Shown: positions 51,924 to 61,499 of the stretch, piece by piece | How the letters are laid out: every line of letters starts with the position of its first letter | Numbering within the stretch: the stretch's first letter is position 1 | Assembly (NCBI GenBank): GCA_003223245.1 | Contig: QHYI01000107.1 | Location: 1-64,000 of the forward strand | Length of the DNA: 64,000 bases | Source of the DNA: Acidobacteriota bacterium | GTDB taxonomy: Bacteria > Acidobacteriota > Terriglobia > Acidiferrales > UBA7541 | Reading direction: 5' to 3' | The notes under the pieces: generated by a model | The model's input: the letters and a program-made list of their open reading frames with translations, nothing else | Databases searched by the model: none | What the model was told of the DNA's origin: nothing | Program-made: the position numbers and the translations under genes

Positions 51924-54380
51924 CTATTCATAGCGAAGAGCAACGAGCGGATCCACTCGCGTGGCTTTCTGGGCAGGCAACAAGCACGCAACCAGCCCGA
52001 CGGCGACCACAACCAGCACCACAGCGCTAAAGGTCAGTGGATCGGTAGCGGAAACTCCCCAGATTTGGCTAGCCAGAAGGCGCGTGAGGGCAAAACTGGC
52101 AAGCAGGCCAATGACAACACCTGCAGCGATCAGCCGCATGCCTTTCTGCACAACCATCTGCAAAACATTGTTTTGTTGTGCTCCCAGCGCCATGCGAATC
52201 CCGATTTCATGTGTCTGGAGCGACACCGTATAGGCCATGACGCTGAATACGCCGATAACCACGAGCATCAAACCAATCCCCGCAAAGGCCCCGAGCGAGG
52301 CCACGCCAAATCGGGGCTGCGCGTAAGAGAACTTCTCGAGGTAACTTTCCAGCGAGCCGGTGTCCGCCAGGGCCACGTTGCGGTCCACCGCCCAGATTTC
52401 TTTGCGTACATTGTTTAGAAGCGAGTCCGGATCTACTGCAGTCCTCACCAGAATCCCCCGATCTCCAAATCCGGAAAACGTGTAAGGCAAAAATGCCTCG
52501 GGCATCACCGGGTCTCGCAAGCCCCGATTCTTAGCGTCCGAAACAATGCCGATAATTTCAAAGTACATGCCATGAGGCGTTTGCGGGATCTCATCCAGAA
52601 TTTTGAAATTAATCTTCTGTCCGATAGGGTCTCCTTGGCCAAAGAAATCGCGCGCCAGCGTTTGGTTAATCACCGCCACCGGCCGAGCCGTTTCGATGTC
52701 ATTTTCGGAGAGCAGTGCGCCGCGCAGCAGGTGGCGGTCCATGGTTTGGAAATACGTCTCGCTGCACGCCTGGAACATCGCGGTCCACGTTTCCGAGTGC
52801 GTCTTCCCCGGAATCAGGACTTCGCTCCGCGGTCCCCCATAGGGAGGCAGCGAGATGGTTTCCGTTGCGCGCACCACGCCAGGGATATGTTCCACACGGC
52901 GCAGGACTTCCTCGAAAAACAGCTTTTTCTGCACGGCCGTGTCGTAGCGGCCCTTCGGCAATGGGATACGCACGACCAGGATGTTCTTGGGGTTGAAACC
53001 CAGGTCCACATGTGTGAGTGCGAAGACGCTGCGCATCATCAGCCCGGCGCCCGCCAACAGCACAATCGAGAGCCCCACCTCCGCAATAACCAACGCAGCG
53101 CGAAGCTTTCCGTGACGGAAACCACCCTGCACCCCGTGGCCTGTGTCTTTGAGCCGCGCCTGCAGGTCCTTGCGCGCAGCATGGAGCGCTGGCGCAAGGC
53201 CACAGAGAATCGTAGTGAGCATGGCCACGCCCAGCGTAAAGGTCAAAACTGTCAGATTCAGCCCAATCGCGGCCTCATCGGGGATCCATTGATGCAAAGG
53301 AATCGAAGCGACAATCCATTTCAGGCCGCCGAACGCCAGCAAACAGCCAACCGCTCCGCCCGCCAGGGCCAGCACAAAGCTTTCAACCAGCAACTGGCGG
53401 ACCAGTTGTCCGCGCGTCGCACCAATCGAAGCGCGCACGGCAATTTCCTTTTCCCGGGAGGTGGCCCGCGCCAGCAGCAAGTTTGCCACGTTGCTGCAAG
53501 CGATCAGCAGCAGCATCGTCACCGCCCCAATCAACGCGTATAACATGCCTTTAAAATCGCCGACCACGTTGCTTGCCAGCGTGGCGACTTGCACAGTGAA
53601 CTTCGGCGGATATCGCTTCGGGTAAGTTTTTGCCAGCCCATGCGCTACAACATCCAAATCCGCGACAGCGGCTCGCTCGCTGACGCCGGGTTTCAGGCGG
53701 GCAATGGTCCAGAAAAAATCTTCGTTAAAAACTTCCGAGTTCGGTGTGGCGCTGCGTTTCCAACTCGTGGGCATCCAGACTTCGCCGCCACAAAGGCCGA
53801 ATCGGCGCGGCATAACCGCCACCAGCGTGCGCGACACGCCGTTGAGAATCATCGTAGTGCCCACAATTTTCGGGTCGGCATTGAACTGCGTTTTCCAGAT
53901 CCGATAGTTCATGGCGAAAACCGGCGGCGCATCGGGTTTTGCGTCTTCTTCGGTGATCATGCGGCCTAGTAACGGCGGGACGTCTAGAAAGGTAAACGTA
54001 TTGGGAGTAAGCAGCACGCCATTGAACTGCTGCGTGCCTTCGCCGTTGTTGTACAGGACGTCCGTGTTGCTGCAACCCATGAGGTCCTCAAGGACGTGGT
54101 TTTGTTCGCGGTAGTCGAGCATTTCGGTCATGGAGTAACCGGAACGTCCGCCGGGACGGGACTCTCTTAGGTCATGGATCATGAAGTTGACCAGGCGGTC
54201 CCCTCCCTTGTACGGGAAGGGATGAAGAAGACCGTTATAAATCACACTGAAGACAATGGTCGTCGCTCCAATTCCCAGAGCCAAGGCAAAGATAGCCAGC
54301 AGCGTCAGACGCCGGTCTTTCTTCAGGCTGCGGAATGAGTAGCGAAAATCGCGGAGAATATTGTCGGCAAGATTCTTCAT
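51924..54380 (-). CDS. Acidobacterial-type duplicated orphan ABC permease (MacB_PCD-FtsX twice)
   Basis: About 818 residues from the ATG at 54380, chosen because AGGAGG lies six bases upstream; the tracked start adds 60 non-conserved residues. Two MacB-like halves are visible. The first has a membrane helix at about 30-52, a periplasmic domain and FtsX helices around 315-430 (SNVANLLLARATSREKEIAVRASIGATRGQLV). The second ends with VSLQTHEIGIRMALGAQQNNVL and the closing ATRVDPLVALRYE. Proteins of this duplicated type are very numerous in Acidobacteria and usually lack an adjacent ATPase, as here. Confidence 0.9.
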   Translation of the reverse strand: MKNLADNILRDFRYSFRSLKKDRRLTLLAIFALALGIGATTIVFSVIYNGLLHPFPYKGGDRLVNFMIHDLRESRPGGRSGYSMTEMLDYREQNHVLEDLMGCSNTDVLYNNGEGTQQFNGVLLTPNTFTFLDVPPLLGRMITEEDAKPDAPPVFAMNYRIWKTQFNADPKIVGTTMILNGVSRTLVAVMPRRFGLCGGEVWMPTSWKRSATPNSEVFNEDFFWTIARLKPGVSERAAVADLDVVAHGLAKTYPKRYPPKFTVQVATLASNVVGDFKGMLYALIGAVTMLLLIACSNVANLLLARATSREKEIAVRASIGATRGQLVRQLLVESFVLALAGGAVGCLLAFGGLKWIVASIPLHQWIPDEAAIGLNLTVLTFTLGVAMLTTILCGLAPALHAARKDLQARLKDTGHGVQGGFRHGKLRAALVIAEVGLSIVLLAGAGLMMRSVFALTHVDLGFNPKNILVVRIPLPKGRYDTAVQKKLFFEEVLRRVEHIPGVVRATETISLPPYGGPRSEVLIPGKTHSETWTAMFQACSETYFQTMDRHLLRGALLSENDIETARPVAVINQTLARDFFGQGDPIGQKINFKILDEIPQTPHGMYFEIIGIVSDAKNRGLRDPVMPEAFLPYTFSGFGDRGILVRTAVDPDSLLNNVRKEIWAVDRNVALADTGSLESYLEKFSYAQPRFGVASLGAFAGIGLMLVVIGVFSVMAYTVSLQTHEIGIRMALGAQQNNVLQMVVQKGMRLIAAGVVIGLLASFALTRLLASQIWGVSATDPLTFSAVVLVVVAVGLVACLLPAQKATRVDPLVALRYE

Positions 54381-55880
<1,500 letters not shown>

Positions 55881-55901
55881 GCAGCAAAGAGTATCGCCAT
55901 G

Positions 55902-56324
55902 CTACAAATGGACCGCCGTCCCTCCCCAATCCTGCGGATGCACATCCGCGACCGACTGCGAAAAGGTCCACGAATGCCCCGCGAAGTCATCCGCGTTGTA
56001 CTGCCGCTCCCCATAGGCGTGAGTCACGGGCTCCTGTGTAATCCGCGCGCCGCCAGCTTTAGCACGAGCGCAGTGTGCATCAGCGTCCTCGACGCGAATC
56101 GTGACAGAATGTCCGATGCCCAGCATCCCGTTGGTCTCGTTCTGACGCATTTCTCTCACGATGACTGCTCCATCGCCCACGTTCAACTGGACGCGATGGT
56201 TGCCAATGCGCAAACGCACGGTAAATCCAAACGCATCGCACAGCCAAGCCGCAGCTTGGTTCACTTCCGGATACGCCAGAACCGGAATTACGGTAGCGCG
56301 CGGGACGGATCGGTTGGAAACCAT
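55902..56324 (-). CDS. VOC-family glyoxalase/bleomycin-resistance-like protein
   Basis: 140 residues with two beta-alpha-beta-beta-beta halves: VIPVLAYPEVNQAAAWLCDAFGF, RVQLNVGDGAVIVREM, SVTIRVEDADAHCARAKAGGARI and YGERQYNADDFAGHSWTFSQSV. The GxQ/Y and metal residues are partly kept. Members act as metal-dependent isomerases or dioxygenases, or bind drugs. GAGGAG lies eight bases before the ATG. A second VOC gene in the window (39791-40172) is a different, broken copy. Confidence 0.85.
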   Translation of the reverse strand: MVSNRSVPRATVIPVLAYPEVNQAAAWLCDAFGFTVRLRIGNHRVQLNVGDGAVIVREMRQNETNGMLGIGHSVTIRVEDADAHCARAKAGGARITQEPVTHAYGERQYNADDFAGHSWTFSQSVADVHPQDWGGTAVHL

Positions 56325-56508
56325 CGACTTTCTCCTCTATGGCTGGTGAAGACGAAATTGGACCATAGAAAGGCGATGAACGAAAACATCGCTATTCAGG
56401 AAAAGCTCGGGGGAAAAAGGTTGTCAACTCGATGGAAAAAGTGCGCGGCGAACAATACCATAGGGATTCAAAATGAATCACAGAAAACAAGCATAAGCGG
56501 AACGAGGA

Positions 56509-56877
56509 GTGCCTACGCCAGTGCGGAAGGATGATTTAAGAGACCGGCTTTTACGATTTCGCGAAATCAACATCATGGTGACCGGCAGAAAGTCAGGACG
56601 CGCCATCTCCATCCCGGTTTGGTTCGTGCTGGACGACGAGAAGCTTTATCTGCTTCCCGTGAGGGGGTCAGACACGCAGTGGTACAAGAACGTGCTCGAG
56701 AACCCGTCGATTCGAATCGATGTGGGGGCCGCAGGGGCTGAATGCAAAGCAATTCCTATTACGGATGCCAAACTGGTATCGTCCGTAGTCGAGAAATTCC
56801 GGGCCAAGTACGGAGCCGGCCATGTGAAGAAGTATTATTCCAAGTTCGACGTTGCCGTCCTCGCTCAGAAGCGATGA
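56509..56877 (+). CDS. Small flavin split-barrel-like protein (DUF2255/nitroreductase-related)
   Basis: 122 residues with NIMVTGRKSGRAISIPVWFVLDDEKLYLLPV and GSDTQWYKNVLENPSIRID. This pattern is shared by DUF2255 and by the F420-dependent deazaflavin nitroreductase split barrels; which one cannot be settled by eye. The start is a GTG (56509); AGGAG overlaps it, and another GTG at 56521 has better spacing. It lies just before the broken DinB gene. Confidence 0.6.
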   Translation: MPTPVRKDDLRDRLLRFREINIMVTGRKSGRAISIPVWFVLDDEKLYLLPVRGSDTQWYKNVLENPSIRIDVGAAGAECKAIPITDAKLVSSVVEKFRAKYGAGHVKKYYSKFDVAVLAQKR

Positions 56878-56940
56878 GCGGCAAAGTTGTTAGCGCGCAA
56901 TTTCAATCACAATTTCCGCTGCAACGAACGGAGAGTGGAA

Positions 56941-57464
56941 ATGTACGGCGCACCAGACCGAGGCTTACTTGAGACACTGTTGGACTCCTGGGACCGGAAC
57001 AACACCATCCTGATCAACTTTCTGCGCGCCCTCCCGGCGGGCTGGAGGCCAGGGCGATGAAAGGAAGCCCATCCGTCGCGCAGATGTTCACGCACATCCA
57101 TTATGTGCGGCTTGTGTTGGTCTTCGAGGACCCGCCAGAATTCGCCGGAGACGTGCCCAACGAAGAGTGGGTGGACGAGCGTGACCCGGACCGCATTGCG
57201 CAAATCCTCAACGACAGCACCAAGACCGTGCGGGACGCGGTGAAGAGCAGAGTAGAGACAGGCCGGGACATGAACCTGCACTACGACCACCCGATCCTCC
57301 TCCTCCAACACATGCTTTGGCACGAGGGCTACCATCACGGTCAGATGAAGCTGGCGCTCAAGGCTGCCGGCTGTAGGATGACCAATGACGTGGCCGGACC
57401 AATCACGTGGCGCATTTGGATGCGCAAGAAGTCAGCTGGCCCAACACAATGTGCGCCATCCTGA
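56941..57464 (+). pseudogene. DinB/YfiT-like four-helix protein, frameshifted
   Basis: From the ATG at 56941 (GGAGAG upstream) the frame reads LLETLLDSWDRNNTILINFLRALP and then stops. The next frame, from about 57036, continues as GGLEARAMKGSPSVAQMFTHIHYVR and on to HHGQMKLALKAAG. Together they make a normal DinB protein of about 174 residues with the three metal-binding histidine positions. A missing G in a CCGGCGGG string (57034-57041) explains the break. DinB proteins are metal-binding thiol-transferase-like enzymes. Confidence 0.75.
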
Positions 57465-57483
57465 TTGCAACGCGATAGCCGGA

Positions 57484-57708
57484 GCCTCTCCATGTGCTTT
57501 GATTTTTATCAATGATCCGGAAGTGCAGCCCGCCTCGCGTGCCCCAGTTCTTTCCACTCTGTATCGATGGATACCAGCAGAACGCCGCTTGTGCGATCCT
57601 TTATGGGAAGGTTCGGACTTGGCGACTGCAGCCGAGCGCATGCGGATCGCCATAGAAACCGCTAGCTTCATGCTGAAGAGCGAGGCACCGCCACATTCGG
57701 AAGGCTGA
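57484..57708 (+). pseudogene. Fragment of a LuxR-type regulator
   Basis: Residues ALIFINDPEVQPASRAPVLSTLY followed by AERRLCDPLWEGSDLATAAERMRIAIETASFMLKS look like the C-terminal helix-turn-helix part of a LuxR-family regulator, ending early after SEAPPHSEG. The adjoining frame reads HIRKAE, fitting decay by a further frameshift. The N-terminal sensor region is absent. Confidence 0.5.
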
Positions 57709-57814
57709 AGCCTGCCGCGAGAATGTCTGGACCGCCTCATTCCGCTCGGTGAGCGGCACTTGCGAGCGCTGCCTCGAGAATGGGTAAACCAGAAGCGGTC
57801 TTGGTGACGAAGAA

Positions 57815-57843
57815 TTGACATAGCCATCGAAGATGGCTAGAAT
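57815..57843 (+). promoter_or_regulatory. Consensus sigma70 promoter with operator palindrome for phd-vapC
   Basis: TTGACA (57815-57820) and TAGAAT (57838-57843) are separated by exactly 17 bases. The spacer holds a perfect inverted repeat, TAGCCATC GAA GATGGCTA (57821-57839), overlapping the -10 box. The start point would be near 57850, next to the ATG at 57851, so the message may be leaderless. Confidence 0.85.
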
Positions 57844-57850
57844 CGGGACC

Positions 57851-58096
57851 ATGAAGGTAAGCGTGGCCGAAGCCAAGAACAAACTGCCGAAACTCATCAA
57901 GAAGGCCGAGAACGGTGAGCGCGTCACAATCTGTCGTCGCGGCAAGCCCGTGGCGGACCTGGTACGCACGACCAAGCCGACGGGGAAGAAGCCCGAGTTG
58001 GGCTTCCTGAAAGGCAAGAAGGTCGTGCTCGACCCGGACTGGTGGAAGCCGATGACGGACGCGGAAGTGGACGCCTTCTTGGCGGGCCGCTACTGA
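57851..58096 (+). CDS. Phd/YefM-type antitoxin
   Basis: 81 residues. The N-terminal Phd-fold DNA-binding part reads MKVSVAEAKNKLPKLIKKAENGERVTICRRGKPVADLV, and the C-terminal tail (KKPELGFLKGKKVVLDPDWWKPMTDAEVDAFL) is the toxin-wrapping region. The ATG at 57851 is preferred to 57833, because the latter lies inside the promoter spacer. It should neutralise VapC and repress the operon through the palindrome in the promoter. It overlaps the toxin gene by one base. Confidence 0.93.
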   Translation: MKVSVAEAKNKLPKLIKKAENGERVTICRRGKPVADLVRTTKPTGKKPELGFLKGKKVVLDPDWWKPMTDAEVDAFLAGRY

Positions 58097-58476
58097 TGCG
58101 TGTCCTGCTGGACACCGTGGCGTTTCTCTTTGCCATTGAAAACCCGGACAGGTTATCACGGACGGCGCGGGCCGTCATAAGAGAACCGGCAAACCAGCGC
58201 GAGCTGAGCGTTGTTTCGCTCGCTGAGGTCGCCATGAAGAATGCTGCAGGAAAGCTGAATCTCAGCCGTGAGGACGCGTTGGAGGCGCTAAGGCGCCTGC
58301 AGGTGAGCCTGGTGCCGTACGCAGAAGCGCACGTGTTACAGCTGATGATGCTGCCCGTGCACCATCGCGACCCGTTCGACCGCATGCTGATTGCGCAAGC
58401 GCTGGCCGACGACGTGCCTGTGATGACCTGCGACAAGGAGTTCGGCAAGTACAAGGGACTAGCGGTGATTTGGTGA
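58096..58476 (+). CDS. VapC-type PIN-domain toxin
   Basis: 126 residues with the PIN acidic residues: D6 in LLDTVAF, E44 in SLAEVAMK, D92/D95 in HRDPFDRMLIAQAL and D113 in TCDKEF. It is predicted to be an RNase (tRNA or rRNA target) kept in check by the Phd-like antitoxin. ATG overlaps the antitoxin stop (TGATG). The tracked upstream 18 residues are antitoxin sequence in another frame. Confidence 0.93.
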   Translation: MRVLLDTVAFLFAIENPDRLSRTARAVIREPANQRELSVVSLAEVAMKNAAGKLNLSREDALEALRRLQVSLVPYAEAHVLQLMMLPVHHRDPFDRMLIAQALADDVPVMTCDKEFGKYKGLAVIW

Positions 58477-58542
58477 AGAGAACTCCCATTAGTTGCCCGG
58501 ATCGCCCATTCCATCCCTATCACGAAAATAATCTGAGCGGCC

Positions 58543-58590
58543 TGGGTCGGCTTGAACGACTTGAACCACCGACCTCGCCCTTATCAGAAT
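58543..58590 (-). other. tRNA-Ile-like 3' remnant
   Basis: On the minus strand CTGATAAG followed by GGCGAGGTCGGTGG and TTCAAGTC matches the anticodon loop (GAT) to T-loop of bacterial tRNA-Ile over about 30 bases. The acceptor and T-stem pairing are destroyed. It could be a leftover of integration at a tRNA gene. Confidence 0.45.
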
Positions 58591-58595
58591 TGCGG

Positions 58596-58809
58596 TCATG
58601 CGTCCCGCGCGAAGAATTTATGCTCACCGTTCAGGTATTTCGACTTCCCCGTGTAAGTACCCGGCGTCGCCGCGTCCGCCGCAGCGACGACACGCTCCAC
58701 ACGCTGGCGCAGTACTGGCCAAGTCGAACTCGAAATAGCTGCGTTCTCCGCGTTTGGCGAGCGCCACGAGTTCTTCATGTGTCTTAGCCCTGCGACGGCG
58801 GTCTAGCAA
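58596..58809 (-). other. Possible broken small gene
   Basis: Two overlapping minus-strand ORFs give THEELVALAKRGERSYFEFDLA and, in a shifted frame, RQRVERVVAAADAATPGTYTGKSK, which together would read as one protein of about 70 residues. I do not recognise the family. Weak evidence. Confidence 0.25.
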
Positions 58810-59165
58810 TACTCGGGTGTGTCAGCAGGAACGTCTTAGGTGGCTGCCGGAGGATCGAACACCAATGGGCGGCAGCGAAACTCCGGTTTCTCTGAGTGCA
58901 GGACCGGGTGTAACTGAGGAGGTAGGAATGGCTCCAAATTTCGCGTAAGCGACACGAGACAGGGCGGTTAGACTTCTCAATTCATCGGCTGTTAGACGAA
59001 ATTGCAGGGTTTAGGTCCGCCTTGCGGTACCCTTCTTCATCCGTGTTACACGATATTCACAGTGCGTTGACCGACCTGTAAGAAACGGTCCTTACCGTCA
59101 GTCGCGGGCCGGAACGTATTGTTTTTCGAACCCGTTCGAACCACTTCACTTCAAAGAGAGACGAA

Positions 59166-61097
59166 ATGAAAAAATTAGTCGTATTTACGCTTTCCCTGTT
59201 CTTCGCTACGGGAATAGCCCTTGCTGATACACCTAAGGATGCCGACCCGAAGCCAGCTAAAACGGCCGAGACCGCTAAACCCAAGGCGGCCAAGGAGGCG
59301 GCGAAATCTGACTCAGCCGTCGCCGCCGAGATCGAAGAGCTCCGCCAGGCCATCCAATCACAGCAAGAGCAACTCCAACTCTTAAAGGAGGAACTCGCCA
59401 AACGCGACCGCCAGATCGACGAAGCTCGGGAGGCCGCGGCTGCTGCCAATGCCAGGGCCTCCGAAGCAAGCACCAAGGCCGTCGAAGCCGCAAACTCCTC
59501 CGCGGAAGTGAAGAGCGCCGCGGAAACGCTCAACACCAAGGTCGCCGACCTCAGCACCAGCAACGAAACACTTAAGACGACGGTCGCTACCGCGGCCAGC
59601 GCGAAGGCTCAGCAAAACAATAATCAGGAGAACGCCTACTCGATCAGATTCAAGGGTATTACCTTTTCTCCGGGCGGCTTCCTGGTTGCTGAAAGTGTTC
59701 TTCGCACGCGGGCAGCTCAGGCAGACGTGAATACTCCTTTGACAGGCATTCCGTTTCCGGGCAATGACCTTAGCAGGATTTCAGAATTGAACGTCTCGGG
59801 TCGTCAGTCCCGTTTGAGCTTCCTCGCTGAGGGCAAGGGCGACAAAGTCAAAGCCTCAGGTTATTACGAAATGGACTGGTTGGGCGCTTGCGTGACATCC
59901 AACAGCCGCCAAAGCAACAGCTATTGCATGCGTCAACGACAACTCTGGGGCCAGGCAGCTCTGTCCAATGGCTGGACCTTCACGGGCGGGCAGCAGTGGA
60001 GCTTGGTGACCGAAACCCGCAAAGGCATGGACAACCGCGCCGAGGCCCTGCCAATGACCATTGACGCGCAATACCAGGTCGGCTTCAGCTGGCAGCGCCA
60101 GTATGGCTTCCGCGTGACGAAGAACTTTGGCGATAAGACCTGGTTCGGATTCGCAATTGAGGAGCCGCAAATTACTCTCACCAACCACAATTCCCCAACG
60201 CCCTTCCTCGTTGGCGGTGTCGGCTCAGGAGGCGGATTGCTGAACTTCGCTGATACCACCGGCTATTCCAACAATAAACTCCCCGATTTCATCGTTAAGG
60301 CTGCTTTTGAACCGGGCTGGGGCCACTATGAGATATTCGGCATAATCAGCAATTTCCGCGATCGCATTTTTCCCTGCGGTGCTGCGACAACTCAGGTTGC
60401 GCTGCCGGCAAGCTGCCCGGGCACGACCCCTTCAGCCAACAATGCCTTTAACAAGAGCTCTACTGGTGGGGGCGTCGGCGTCAACGCCCGCGCGCCAATC
60501 GTGGCCAATAAGTTGGATTTCGGCGTCCATGCCCTGTTTGGCGATGGCGTTGGACGCTACAGTTCTGCCCAGTTGCCTGACGTGACGGCTCGCCCTGATG
60601 GCTCACTTGCCTTGATACGAGGTGGCGGTGCGCTCGGCACTCTCGAATTTCATCCGAACCCGAAGCTCGACGTCTATCTCAACTACGGCGTCGAGTATGC
60701 CTATCGCACTGCGTACACGTATCTGACAACGGCCGCGGCTCCGGCTACTGTTGCTGTCGGGTATGGATCACCACTTTTCAACGAGTCTGGCTGCGAGGCT
60801 CTACCACCGTTACCGGCTGGCAGTGGCGCTTTTGGGAACACCAACATTCCGGCTGGCTTCAACCCCAGTTCGGCGGCCGGTTGCACCGGCGACATCCGCA
60901 ACATCCAGGAAGGTACCCTCGGGTTCTGGCACAAGTTCTATCAAGGACCGAAGGGCGGCCTCCGGTGGGGCATGCAATACTCATACATTTTCAAAAATAC
61001 CTGGTCGGGCAATAACAACACGCCGACCGCCCCCGGGGTGAACGCTAAGGCCGTGGATAACATGGTCTTCACCTCTTTCCGCTATTACCTGCCTTAG
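59166..61097 (+). CDS. Outer-membrane porin-like protein with N-terminal coiled coil
   Basis: 643 residues. Signal peptide (1-20, GIALADT), an Ala/Lys-rich linker, then a coiled coil (about 55-150, EIEELRQAIQSQQEQLQLLKEEL) followed by a beta-barrel-like domain rich in alternating aromatic/Gly strands and ending in aromatic residues (FTSFRYYLP), as is typical for outer-membrane beta-barrels. The arrangement is like that of OprO-type or carbohydrate porins of Acidobacteria and Planctomycetes, with the coiled coil spanning the periplasm. Substrate unknown. Four Cys in two loops could form disulfides. Confidence 0.7.
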   Translation: MKKLVVFTLSLFFATGIALADTPKDADPKPAKTAETAKPKAAKEAAKSDSAVAAEIEELRQAIQSQQEQLQLLKEELAKRDRQIDEAREAAAAANARASEASTKAVEAANSSAEVKSAAETLNTKVADLSTSNETLKTTVATAASAKAQQNNNQENAYSIRFKGITFSPGGFLVAESVLRTRAAQADVNTPLTGIPFPGNDLSRISELNVSGRQSRLSFLAEGKGDKVKASGYYEMDWLGACVTSNSRQSNSYCMRQRQLWGQAALSNGWTFTGGQQWSLVTETRKGMDNRAEALPMTIDAQYQVGFSWQRQYGFRVTKNFGDKTWFGFAIEEPQITLTNHNSPTPFLVGGVGSGGGLLNFADTTGYSNNKLPDFIVKAAFEPGWGHYEIFGIISNFRDRIFPCGAATTQVALPASCPGTTPSANNAFNKSSTGGGVGVNARAPIVANKLDFGVHALFGDGVGRYSSAQLPDVTARPDGSLALIRGGGALGTLEFHPNPKLDVYLNYGVEYAYRTAYTYLTTAAAPATVAVGYGSPLFNESGCEALPPLPAGSGAFGNTNIPAGFNPSSAAGCTGDIRNIQEGTLGFWHKFYQGPKGGLRWGMQYSYIFKNTWSGNNNTPTAPGVNAKAVDNMVFTSFRYYLP

Positions 61098-61499
61098 TCC
61101 AGGCCGAGCAATTACGGGCCGACCCTCGGCGAGCCCTAGCCGTTGGCAACAGGCGGGGGCGAGTAGACAGCGAGAAACAGCAACCAGCATTCCACACGGC
61201 TCCTTTCCCCGAGATCGGTGCGGCCGAAAGTCCGCGCCGGTGCACCCAGGACTGAAAATGGTGTTGCACAGGTTGGCCCAGGATCATTCCTATTTCGTGC
61301 TCAAAGCCGAACTGTTCGAAGCTCGGAGCCGCAGAGCAGTGAATTCTCGCCTGACCTGGATCGTCACCCATCGCCGTATCATCCGTGAAGCAGAGAGCAT
61401 GTCACGATGCGCCAGGGGCAGCCGGAGGATGCGTTTGCGTGAAGCCGCATTGGCAAGCGGAGTTTTGAAGACGATGCTTCGGTTTGGGAACAGCGCGAG
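61098..61499. other. Intergenic region before the Fic gene
   Basis: No gene recognised. The tracked ORF 61240-61503 has no homology signal I can see. Confidence 0.4.

Larger units (their letters stand above)
58477..59165. other. Largely non-coding region after the TA module
   Basis: Apart from the tRNA-like remnant and the doubtful small ORFs, nothing is recognisable. A small hairpin (ACGGT CCTT ACCGT, about 59086-59099) precedes the porin-like gene. Confidence 0.4.
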
